The notes beneath the pieces were generated by a model. That model was not told the DNA's origin. It was given only the letters and a program-made list of their open reading frames with translations, and searched no databases. Below, piece by piece: positions 24,990-32,784 of a DNA stretch of 64,000 nt (position 1 is its first letter; every line of letters begins with the position of its first letter). The position numbers were made by a program, and so were the translations under genes. Origin of the DNA: DASPWW01 sp963803425 (GTDB taxonomy: Bacteria; Actinomycetota; Thermoleophilia; Solirubrobacterales; 70-9); the NCBI GenBank assembly GCA_963803425.1, contig CAWDMA010000001.1, positions 1,612,001 through 1,676,000 on the forward strand, in the 5' to 3' direction.

Positions 24990-25442
24990 GTGTCGTCCCA
25001 TCTTGCCAACCTGCCCGCGTGGGCCGGCCGGCTGCTCGACGAGCAGCGCGTGGCCCGGCTCGGCCTGCTCGACGAGGACGGCTCGCCGCGGGTGCTCCCG
25101 GTCACGTTCGCTGTCGCCGGCGGCCGGATCTGGACCGCGATCGATGCCAAGCCGAAGGCCGACCCGGGAGCCGAGCCCGCCCGGGTCCGGTTCCTGCGCC
25201 GAGACCCGCGAGCCGCGCTCACGGTGGATCGCTACTCGGACGAGTGGAAGCAGCTCGCGTGGGTGCAGGTGCTCGGCCGGGTCACGATCCTCGACCCGGC
25301 GGATGCTCGGGCCGGGCTGCGCGCCCTGACCGACCGCTACGAGCCCTACCGCGACTCGCCCCCGCGCGGCCCGCTCCTGCGGCTCGACCCGGACCGGTGC
25401 CTGCACTGGCGGGCCGCCGACGCCCTGGGCGCGTCACAATGA
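24990..25442 (+). CDS. PPOX-class F420-dependent oxidoreductase-like (Rv1155/TIGR03668-like)
   Basis: The 150-aa split-barrel protein starts at GTG 24990. The family pattern is ARLGLLDEDGSPRVLPVTFA, IDAKPKADPGAEPARVRFLR, RYSDEWKQLAWVQVLGRV and ALTDRYEPYRDSPPRGPLL. These residues surround the F420 or flavin phosphate in related structures. Its stop overlaps the next gene as ATGA, so the two are coupled. The exact substrate is unknown. Confidence 0.82.
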   Translation: MSSHLANLPAWAGRLLDEQRVARLGLLDEDGSPRVLPVTFAVAGGRIWTAIDAKPKADPGAEPARVRFLRRDPRAALTVDRYSDEWKQLAWVQVLGRVTILDPADARAGLRALTDRYEPYRDSPPRGPLLRLDPDRCLHWRAADALGASQ

Positions 25443-25759
25443 CGGCGATGGCGAGCTGCTCGCACCTGGACCAGGTTCGGCTCACGGAGCTTCCCGAGGA
25501 GGTCGAGGGGTGCGAGGACTGCCTCGCGGCCGGGGATCCGTGGCTCCACCTCCGGATCTGCCTCGAGTGCGGCCACGTCGGCTGCTGCGACTCATCCCCG
25601 AACAAGCACGCCTCGGCGCACGCTCGGTCCAGCGACCATCCGCTGATCCGGTCCCTGGAGCCCGGCGAGGCATGGTCGTGGTGCTTCGTCGACCAGGTGG
25701 CGCTGGCGCTCCCGCAGGTGCAGGGCTCGACGCGGATCCCGCCGTCACCGCTGGGCTGA
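25439..25759 (+). CDS. UBP-type zinc-finger protein
   Basis: The 106-aa protein contains a single zinc finger of the ubiquitin-protease (UBP/ZnF) type. Metal ligands are visible in CSHLDQV, CEDCL, RICLECGHVGCCD and HARSSDHPLI, followed by WSWCFVD. In bacteria these small proteins are widespread in actinobacteria and have no proven ubiquitin link. ATG 25439 overlaps the previous TGA. It probably works with the F420-type partner; this is inference. Confidence 0.85.
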   Translation: MTAMASCSHLDQVRLTELPEEVEGCEDCLAAGDPWLHLRICLECGHVGCCDSSPNKHASAHARSSDHPLIRSLEPGEAWSWCFVDQVALALPQVQGSTRIPPSPLG

Positions 25760-25853
25760 GTCGCGTGCGTCACGTACGGGCCCTGACCCGACGCGCGTCG
25801 ATACGTGCGATCCTGACCAACAGGTTCACGAGTGCCTACCTTGGGAGGAAGCA

Positions 25854-26579
25854 ATGAACGGATCCGGCAGCCGGATCGGTCCCGCGCTTGTCGTCGCAGC
25901 GCTGGCGCTCGTCGCCGCGCTCGGCGGCGTCGCGGCCGCGAGCCCGACGGCGAACACCAGCGCGACAGCGAAGAAGACCGCCAAGAGGGCGGTGAAGAAG
26001 GCGAAGAAGGCGAAGCAGACCGCGAGCCAGGCGCTGGCCGCGGCCGGAACGGCCCAGACGGCGGCTGACGCAGCCGGGGCCTCCGCCGACCAGGCCCAGT
26101 CGAGCGCCGGCAAGGCCCAGTCGAGCGCCGATCAGGCGCAATCGACAGCGGACGCGGCAAAGGTGACCGCGGAGGAGACGGGCGCCAAGATCACCGACAT
26201 CACCGAGATCAAGCAGAAGACCCTCACCCTCACGGGCGGCCAGTCGCAGAATCTGTTCAACTTCGGCGACGTGACCCTGGACGCGTTCTGCTCGATCCCG
26301 AACGCGGACCAGACAGCCGCGATCTTCGCCAACACGCAGCAGGGCGCCGACGGGCAGCGGATCGTGATCGACGGAAACGGCACCCAGCCAGACTTCACCG
26401 CGACGCTTTCGTTCGACTCGGTCGACTTCCTCGTCAACGCGAACAGCACCGGCGCGCTCGCGGGCCAGGAGGTGTCGTTCGCCCTGTTCGACGGATCGAG
26501 TGCCGCGACAGGCATCGCCGCGGTCACCGTCGACGAGAGCCAGAACAGGTGCGAGGTGACCGCCCACGTCGTGAGCTGA
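25854..26579 (+). CDS. Secreted coiled-coil protein with Lys/Ala-rich segment
   Basis: The 241-aa product starts at ATG 25854 after GGGAGGAAGCA. A signal peptide (about 29 residues) is followed by a Lys-rich stretch (AKKTAKRAVKKAKKAKQT), then a low-complexity Ala/Gln/Ser repeat with the unit SSADQAQS, likely coiled coil. The end is a beta-rich domain with two Cys (DAFCSIPNADQ and NRCEVTA). I know no function. It resembles two other secreted proteins in this window by having a basic lysine-rich block. Confidence 0.65.
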   Translation: MNGSGSRIGPALVVAALALVAALGGVAAASPTANTSATAKKTAKRAVKKAKKAKQTASQALAAAGTAQTAADAAGASADQAQSSAGKAQSSADQAQSTADAAKVTAEETGAKITDITEIKQKTLTLTGGQSQNLFNFGDVTLDAFCSIPNADQTAAIFANTQQGADGQRIVIDGNGTQPDFTATLSFDSVDFLVNANSTGALAGQEVSFALFDGSSAATGIAAVTVDESQNRCEVTAHVVS

Positions 26580-26610
26580 CCCGCGCGGCGCCCGGCGATA
26601 GGCTGCCGCC

Positions 26611-27225
26611 ATGGAGGGTGGGTTCGTATCCCGGGGTTTCCAGCGGCGGCGGCAAACCCCCGACGAGCTCGCCCATCGGGTGCCGCCGGGGCAGTACGTG
26701 GAGCGCGGGTTCCCAGTCCTCACCGCGGGCCCGACGCCCGATGTCTCCACGGACGAGTGGAGCCTGCGGATCGACGGGATGGTCGGAACCGAGCGCGAGT
26801 GGAGCTGGGCGGAGCTCGCGGAGCTCCCCTTCGAGACGATCCCGTGCGACATCCACTGCGTCACGAAATGGTCGAAGCTCGGGACGAGCTTCGGCGGGGT
26901 CTCCGTGGACACGCTGCTCGAGGCGGCCGAGCCGCTCGGTGCCTTCACGACGGCGTTCTCCTACGGCGGCTACACGACCAACGTCGCGATCGAGGACCTC
27001 ACTGACGGGAAGGCGTGGGTGGTCACCGAGCACGAAGGCGAGCCGCTGCCGCGCGAGCACGGCGGTCCCGCCCGGCTGCTCGTCCCGCACCTGTACTTCT
27101 GGAAGAGCGCCAAGTGGGTCGCGGGGCTGCGGGTGATGGACCACGACGAGCCCGGCTTCTGGGAGATGAACGGCTACCACAACCGCGGCGATCCTTGGAA
27201 GGAGGAGCGGTATTGGACCGACTGA
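26611..27225 (+). CDS. Sulfite-oxidase-like molybdopterin protein
   Basis: The 204-aa single-domain oxidoreductase molybdopterin-binding protein carries the molybdenum-ligating Cys in CDIHCVTKWS, with the flanking SWAELAELPFETIPCDIHC, LEDLTDGKAWVV-like and PHLYFWKSAKWVAGLRVM blocks typical of the family. There is no Tat signal, so it is probably cytoplasmic. It overlaps the flavin reductase gene that follows by 13 bases, a common pairing in which the reductase supplies or receives electrons. The substrate is not known. Confidence 0.85.
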   Translation: MEGGFVSRGFQRRRQTPDELAHRVPPGQYVERGFPVLTAGPTPDVSTDEWSLRIDGMVGTEREWSWAELAELPFETIPCDIHCVTKWSKLGTSFGGVSVDTLLEAAEPLGAFTTAFSYGGYTTNVAIEDLTDGKAWVVTEHEGEPLPREHGGPARLLVPHLYFWKSAKWVAGLRVMDHDEPGFWEMNGYHNRGDPWKEERYWTD

Positions 27226-27950
27226 GCCTCGACCGGCTTCCCGCGGTCACACAGAAGGCGCCGGGCGGGTGGCAGGTCGGCACGGTGAAGTCGATCAAGG
27301 CCGAGACCCCGAGCGTGAAGTCGTTCGTGATCGAGCTGCCGATTTGGATGCCCCACCTGCCCGGCCAGCACTACGACGTCCGGCTCACCGCGCCCGACGG
27401 CTATCGCGCGCAGCGCTCCTACTCGATCGGCTCCTCGCCGCTGGACAGGGGCGAGATCGAGCTCACGATCGACCGGCTCGAGGACGGTGAGGTCTCCCCC
27501 TACTTCCACGACGTGCTCGTTGAGGACGACCAGGTCGAGGTCCGTGGGCCGTTCGCGTCGTACTTCGTGTGGCGCGGCGAGCAGCCGGTGCTGCTCGTCG
27601 GGGGCGGATCGGGAGTCGTGCCCCTGATGGCGATCCTCCGGCACCGGCGCCGCACGATGCCGGAGCTGCCGATGCACCTCGTGTACTCGGTCCGGAACGC
27701 GGACGACGTGATCTACGCCGACGAGCTCACCGAGGACGCCGAGATCACGTACACGCGCGAGCCGCCCGAGGGCTGGTCGGGGCACACCGGCAGGGTCGAC
27801 GCAGCGATGATCCCGGCGCCCGCCGACGAGGCCGCGGTGGCGTTCGTGTGCGGCTCGAACGGGTTCGTCGAGACGGCGGGCGGGCTGCTGCTCGAGGCCG
27901 GCTACGAGCCGCACCGGATCCTCACGGAGCGGTTCGGGCCGAGCGGCTGA
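27213..27950 (+). CDS. Ferredoxin-reductase-type FAD/NAD(P)-binding protein
   Basis: The 245-aa product starts at TTG 27213, which has a fine GGAAGGAGGAG site; it begins inside the preceding gene. FAD motif RAQRSYSIGSSP, loop GEVSPYFHDVLVEDDQVEVR, NAD(P)-binding GGGSGVVPLMAILRHRR, and the C-terminal CGSNGFVE are all present. There is no 2Fe-2S ligand set, so it lacks its own iron-sulfur cluster. It is the likely electron partner of the sulfite-oxidase-like protein. Confidence 0.88.
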   Translation: MDRLSLDRLPAVTQKAPGGWQVGTVKSIKAETPSVKSFVIELPIWMPHLPGQHYDVRLTAPDGYRAQRSYSIGSSPLDRGEIELTIDRLEDGEVSPYFHDVLVEDDQVEVRGPFASYFVWRGEQPVLLVGGGSGVVPLMAILRHRRRTMPELPMHLVYSVRNADDVIYADELTEDAEITYTREPPEGWSGHTGRVDAAMIPAPADEAAVAFVCGSNGFVETAGGLLLEAGYEPHRILTERFGPSG

Positions 27951-27971
27951 GCCGCGGTTCGTCGGGGCCGC

Positions 27972-28238
27972 TCAGTCGCCGCGGCGACCCTGCGCGTACG
28001 AGCCGAGGTCGATCACGAACGCGAGGATCACGATCAACCACTCCAGCCCACTGACACGGTCCGAGCCCACCGACCACATCGCCGCGTAGGCGAGCGTCGT
28101 CCACGGAAGCAGCAGGAAGCCGAGCACCGGCACGATCCAGTCCTCGTAGGCCCGATCGAGCAGATCGCTGAACAGCCACAGCGCGATCAGCGCGAGCCGC
28201 GGCGAGATCAGCGCCAGCAGCGCGACGAGGCAGGGCAT
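27972..28238 (-). CDS. Small multi-pass membrane protein
   Basis: The 88-aa protein begins at ATG 28238, which overlaps the MMPL stop as TGATG. It has about three membrane segments (CLVALLALISPRLALIALWL, VLGFLLLPWTTLAYAAMW, WLIVILAFVIDLGSYAQ). Similar short proteins are common in actinobacterial genomes with no assigned role. Coupling to the MMPL gene suggests a joint membrane function. Confidence 0.7.
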   Translation of the reverse strand: MPCLVALLALISPRLALIALWLFSDLLDRAYEDWIVPVLGFLLLPWTTLAYAAMWSVGSDRVSGLEWLIVILAFVIDLGSYAQGRRGD

Positions 28239-30432
28239 CAGCGCGGCTCGGGTCCCGGAGCGGTGGAGATCGGGTGCTCGCCCGTGTCCTCGTGCAGTGC
28301 ACCAGCCGCCGCCCGCCGTCGAGGGCCACCAGATCGGCGTCGCCGAGCAGCTCAACCGCGGCGGGCACCATGATCGTGCGGACGATGAACGTGTCGAGGA
28401 TGATCCCGAGCGCGACCATGAACCCGAGGTCGAAGGTGTAGGTGACCGGCAGCGTCATCAGCACGGAGAAGGTGCCGGCGAGGATCACGCCGGCGGATGT
28501 GATCACGGGCCCGGTGGCGCTGATCGCGCGCAGCATCCCCTCGCGGGTCCCGTACCGGCGCGACTCCTCGCGCACCGTCGCCATCAGGAAGATCGTGTAG
28601 TCGATCCCGAGCGCGACCAGGAAGATGAACGCGAACGTCGGGATCGACGCGTCGAATCCCTCGTCGCCGACGACGAACCGGATGAACAGCACGGAGATCC
28701 CGAGCGTGCACAGGAACGACAGGATCACGCTCGCGATCAGGACCAGCGGGGCGACCAGCGCGCGCAGCAGGATCGCGAGGATCATCGCCGATCACCAGCA
28801 GCGCCATCGGCGCGATCAGCTCGAGGTCCGACTTCGATCGCCTGGTCGAAGTCGTACTGGGTCGCCGAGCCACCGCCGACCAGCGCGCTCAGGCCCGGGC
28901 CGAGGTCGGCGACGGCTGATCGCGGAGATCGGGCACGATCGAGAGTGCCGCCTTCGTGAACGGGTCGCTCTCCAGGATCACGTCACCGTCGCCGCCTGCC
29001 CGTCGCGCGACACGTCTCCCGTCGGGAACGCGGACGCGACCCCGTCGACGCTCTTCGCGGCGTGCGGCGGCGGCCGCCGCGTCCTGTCTGGTCACCGTGC
29101 CGTCGTCGGTCTGCACAAGCACGGTCGTCGGGTACAGGACGCCGGCCGGGAAGGCGTCCTCGATCAGCTCGAACCCTTCCACCGACTCGACCGACTTCTT
29201 GAAGAAGCTCGTCGTCGAGTAGTCGACCTTGTAGGCGATCAGGCCGAAGGCCCCGGCGACGAACGCGACCACGGTCACCGCGAGCGCCGGGCCCGGACGC
29301 TGCAGGACGCGGTCGCCGACCCGCCGCCACACACCGCGCCGCGCCGGTGCCGGGCGATCGGGGTCGTAGGCGACGAGCCTGCTTCCGCGGCCAGAACCCG
29401 CGCCGGCCGAAGATCGTGAGCAGCGCCGGGAGCAGGGTGAGCCCGCCGATCATCGCGGTGGCGACGCCGATCGCGGCGACCGGGCCCAGCGTCGAGGTGA
29501 GTCGCGCGTCGGCGAGCAGCCAGCGTGAGCATCGCCAGCGACACCGTGAGGCCGCTGGCGAAGATGGTCGGGCCGGTGCGCCGCAGCGCCCGTGCCATCG
29601 CCTCGTGCTTGTCCTCGATCCGGCGCAGCTCCTCGCGGTATCTGGACACGAGCAGCAGGCAGTAGTCGGTGCCGACCCCGAACATCAGCACGATCAGGAT
29701 CGTCGTCCCGTTCGAGGACACCGTCGCGCCGGACTTCGCGTACAGGTAGATCGACCGCGGTCGGCGACCGTGTAGGCGAAGAAGACGACGAGCAGCGGGG
29801 TGATCGCGACCAGCACCGAGCGGTAGATCGCGCCGAGCAGGACGAGCACCAGCAGCACCGTCGCGATCAGCAGCTTCACGTCGAGGTCGGAGAAGACCTC
29901 GTCGGAGTCCGTCGAGAAGCCGATGTCGCCGGTGAGCAGGACTCGCAGGCCGGCGTCCTCGTCCCTGGTCGGTGTCGCGGATCGTGTTGCCCCAGTCGGC
30001 CGCCTTGTCGAAGTTGGTCGCGTAGCACGACCACCGTGTACGCGAGCTCGCCGTTCTTGGCGACGAGCTGGCCCGGCGAGCCGGGCGCGAACGGGACGAT
30101 CGGCGGCTGGGCGAGCGGGAGCTCGACTTCGGGAAGCGCGGCGAGTGCCCGCGCGTCGGCGGCGATCCGGCGACGGTCCGCCGCGGTCAAGCCACCGTCG
30201 CGCTGGTACACGATCAGTCCCTGGGTCGTCTCCCCGCTCGCGAACCGGTCGTCGAGGATGTTGACCACCTCGGTCGACTCCGCACTCGCGGGCAGGAACG
30301 AGGTCGTGTCGTCCTTGGTCTCGTCCGACAGCTTCGAGCCGATCGGCATCAGCGCCGCGAAGCGGCGATCCAGACCGCGAGCACGATCCACTTGCCGCGC
30401 CGGCCCGAGACGAATGAGGCGAAGGCAGCCAC
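28238..30432 (-). CDS. MMPL/RND-family membrane transporter (many frameshifts)
   Basis: MMPL proteins export lipids or drugs using proton flow. From GTG 30432 the frame reads AAFASFVSGRRGKWIVLAVW, then breaks. Recovered pieces in order are ALMPIGSKLSDETKDDTTSF, LLIATVLLVLVLLGAIYRSV, IVLMFGVGTDYCLLLVSRYR (family G-x-x-x-D-Y block), SVLVALGIDYTIFLMATV-like ALGIDYTIFLMATVREESRR, and GIILDTFIVRTIMVPAAVEL, ending near GDRIWWPS-type residues at TGA 28238. About 730 codons is the usual length. Breaks near 28340, 28790, 28910, 29030, 29390, 29520, 29755, 29970, 30025 and 30365 are best explained by sequence error. Confidence 0.75.
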
Positions 30433-30460
30433 CGGACGCGCAGCCTACATTTACGCGGCC

Positions 30461-31303
30461 GTGGGAGCGATCCTGCTCAGCCTCGCCGCGTCGGCGTCCT
30501 GGGGAGTCTCCGACTTCCTCGGCGGGCTCCAGGCGCGGCGGATGCCCGGGATCGTGGTCGTCGCGGGAAGCCAGGTGGTCGCCGGACTGATCCTGGCGCT
30601 GTTCGTGCTGCCGTTCACCGGGCTGGAGACGAATGCGGCGTGGATCGCGCTCGCCGGCGGAGTCGCCGGAGCGTGCGGGATCACCGCGCTGTACAGCGGC
30701 CTCGCGCTCGGCCCGATGAGCATCGTCGCGTCGATCAGCTCGACCGCGGCGGCGGCGCCGATCCTGTTCGGGATCGCGACCGGCGAGCGACCGACCGCGC
30801 TGCAGGGAGTCGGGATGGTGCTCGCCGGGGTCGGGGTCGTGATCGCGGCGCAGGATCGCCCCGTCAGCGAGGAGCTCCGGATCGCGTCGCGCCGGGCGGT
30901 GCTGCTGGCGCTGGCGGCCGCCGTCGCGTTCGGTGCCTCGCTGATCCTGGTCGAGCGCGCGACGCGCGGGTCCGATCCGCTCACGACCGTGTACTGGGCC
31001 CGGGTCGGGACGCTTTCCGCGATCGCGATCGCGATCGCCGTGCTGCGGCCGCCGCTCGCGTCGCTTCGCGCCGCCCCCCGGGTCACCTTCGCGATCGGGA
31101 TCGCCGACATCGGCGGCGTGCTCCTGTACGCGACCGCGACGACGAAGGGCCTGCTCGGAATCACCGCGCTGCTGTCGTCGATGTACCCGGTGCTTACGAT
31201 CGTGCTCGCCCACACGCTGCTCGGCGAGCGGATCAGGCCGATGCAGGCCGTCGGGGTCGCCTCCGTGCTCGCCGGGGTGGCGCTGCTGTCGCTGAGCTCG
31301 TAG
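30461..31303 (+). CDS. EamA-family (DMT) transporter
   Basis: The 280-aa product has ten membrane segments in two EamA repeats: SLAASASWGVSDFLGG opens the first and VLLALAAAVAFGASLILVER the second. ITALLSSMYPVLTIVLAHTL with LLGERIRPMQAVGVASVLAG is the usual end. I start at GTG 30461; an earlier TTG at 30392 would overlap the divergent MMPL gene. These proteins move metabolites such as amino acids or nucleotides. It may share a transcript with the disulfide-formation genes that follow. Confidence 0.8.
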   Translation: MGAILLSLAASASWGVSDFLGGLQARRMPGIVVVAGSQVVAGLILALFVLPFTGLETNAAWIALAGGVAGACGITALYSGLALGPMSIVASISSTAAAAPILFGIATGERPTALQGVGMVLAGVGVVIAAQDRPVSEELRIASRRAVLLALAAAVAFGASLILVERATRGSDPLTTVYWARVGTLSAIAIAIAVLRPPLASLRAAPRVTFAIGIADIGGVLLYATATTKGLLGITALLSSMYPVLTIVLAHTLLGERIRPMQAVGVASVLAGVALLSLSS

Positions 31304-31336
31304 CCCCGGGAAGCTAGCCTGACGGGTACGCGCGAG

Positions 31337-31501
31337 ATGCCAACGCTTCCGCTCGCCCACCTCCTCCACTGGTACTTCCTGCCGCTGTACGCAGCGCCGG
31401 TGCTGATCGTGCTCGGCTCGGCGATCGCGGGCGCGATCCGGGCGCGCCAGGAGGCGCGGCGTGACGCGCGGGCGCGGTCCGGAGCGCAGGATGCCGGCTG
31501 A
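31337..31501 (+). CDS. Small single-pass membrane protein
   Basis: A 54-aa frame from ATG 31337 to TGA 31501 encodes one membrane helix (LPLYAAPVLIVLGSAIAGAI) and a basic tail (RARQEARRDARARSG). It fits exactly between the EamA and VKOR genes, overlapping the VKOR start by a few bases. It may be a small partner of the redox pair. Expression is not shown by sequence alone. Confidence 0.55.
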   Translation: MPTLPLAHLLHWYFLPLYAAPVLIVLGSAIAGAIRARQEARRDARARSGAQDAG

Positions 31502-32027
31502 GGCCACCGCCACCACCGCCGGCGCGGGCCGGCCCCGACACCGGCGCGGCGCGGTCCGGGGGGAGCGGGGGCTCCAGCTCCTGTCCGCGGCGCTCGCCGT
31601 CGCGGGGATCGGGGTCGCCTCCTACATCGCGATCACCGAGGCGGGCGGCTCCTCCCCCGTGTGCCTCGCCGGCGGCCACGGCTGCGCCACCGTCGCCGCA
31701 AGCAGCTATTCGAAGCTCGCCGGGGTGAACGTCGCGGTGATCGGGATCGCCGGTTACGTCAGCCTGCTCGGGGCGGCGCTGTGGCGCAGCGACGCGGCCC
31801 GGTTCGCGGGCCTGCTGCTGGCGCTCGCGGGGACCGGCTTCAGCGCGTACCTCACCTACCTGGAGATCTTCGAGATCGATGCGATCTGCCAGTGGTGCGT
31901 CGGAAGCGCCGTGCTGATGGCGGCGCTGCTGGTCGTGAACGCGACGAGGGCGTTCGTCTACGCTGGCTCGGAGCTGCTCGAGCAGCCCACCGACCGAGCC
32001 GAGGAGGACACGATCAAGATTGGCTAA
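31491..32027 (+). CDS. Vitamin K epoxide reductase (VKOR)-family protein
   Basis: The 178-aa protein has four membrane helices and recycles the disulfide donor by passing electrons to quinone. The loop cysteines are in SSPVCLAGGHGCATVAAS, and the active C-x-x-C is in AICQWCVGSAVLMAALL. I use ATG 31491 within the GTG 31461 frame. It overlaps the DsbA-like gene by 8 bases. This pair replaces DsbB/DsbA in many actinobacteria, so it likely drives disulfide bonds in exported proteins. Confidence 0.88.
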   Translation: MPAEATATTAGAGRPRHRRGAVRGERGLQLLSAALAVAGIGVASYIAITEAGGSSPVCLAGGHGCATVAASSYSKLAGVNVAVIGIAGYVSLLGAALWRSDAARFAGLLLALAGTGFSAYLTYLEIFEIDAICQWCVGSAVLMAALLVVNATRAFVYAGSELLEQPTDRAEEDTIKIG

Positions 32028-32784
32028 CCGCAGGGAGCAGAAGGACCGCCTCCGCGCCGAGCGCCAGCAGGCAGAGGCGGCGCAGGCCGCCGGCGAGCGC
32101 CGCCGCAGGATGGTCCAGTTCGGGACCGGCGCCGTGCTGCTCGCCGCGTGCGTCGTCGCGATCCTGATCGTCGTCAGCCAGTCCGGCAGCGACAGCGGCG
32201 GCGGCGACAGCGCGCTCGAGGGCGTGTCCCAGGTCGAGAGCCAGCTGAAGGGGATCCCGCAGAAGGGAACCGTGCTCGGCGACCCGAGCGCGCAGACGAC
32301 CGTGGTCGAGTTCGGCGACCTGCAGTGCCCGGTGTGCCAGCAGTTCTCCGAGAAGGTCTCGGGCGATCTGATCTCCGGCCCGGTCACCGATGGCGACGCC
32401 GCGTACCAGTTCCGCCAGTGGCCGATCATCGGCGATCAGTCGGTGACCGCCGCGAAGGCGGCGCTCGCCGCGGGCGAGCAGAACCGATACTGGAACTTCG
32501 TGCAGCTCTTCTACATGAACCAGGGCACCGAGAACACCGGCTACGTCACGGACGGCTTCCTCGAGTCGATCGCGAAGGGCGCGGGCGTGCCCGACATCGG
32601 CAAGTGGAACGACGACCGCGACGACCCGAAGTGGGACCGGGTGCTGAACACCAACGACAGCGCGGCGTCTGACCACGGCTTCACCGGGACGCCGTCGGTG
32701 ATCGTCCAGGGTCCCGGCGGCGACCAGGTCCCCAAGCCCCTCGACCTGAACGGGATCGAGGACGCGATCAACTCGGTCTCCTAG
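32020..32784 (+). CDS. DsbA-like thioredoxin-fold protein, membrane anchored
   Basis: The 254-aa product has an N-terminal positive stretch, one membrane helix (VLLAACVVAILIVVSQ), and an exported thioredoxin domain. It has the C-x-x-C site in GDLQCPVCQQFSEKV and a cis-Pro region FTGTPSVIVQGPG. The TTG start at 32020 lies inside the VKOR gene. It probably oxidises secreted proteins and is re-oxidised by the VKOR. Confidence 0.88.
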   Translation: MANRREQKDRLRAERQQAEAAQAAGERRRRMVQFGTGAVLLAACVVAILIVVSQSGSDSGGGDSALEGVSQVESQLKGIPQKGTVLGDPSAQTTVVEFGDLQCPVCQQFSEKVSGDLISGPVTDGDAAYQFRQWPIIGDQSVTAAKAALAAGEQNRYWNFVQLFYMNQGTENTGYVTDGFLESIAKGAGVPDIGKWNDDRDDPKWDRVLNTNDSAASDHGFTGTPSVIVQGPGGDQVPKPLDLNGIEDAINSVS

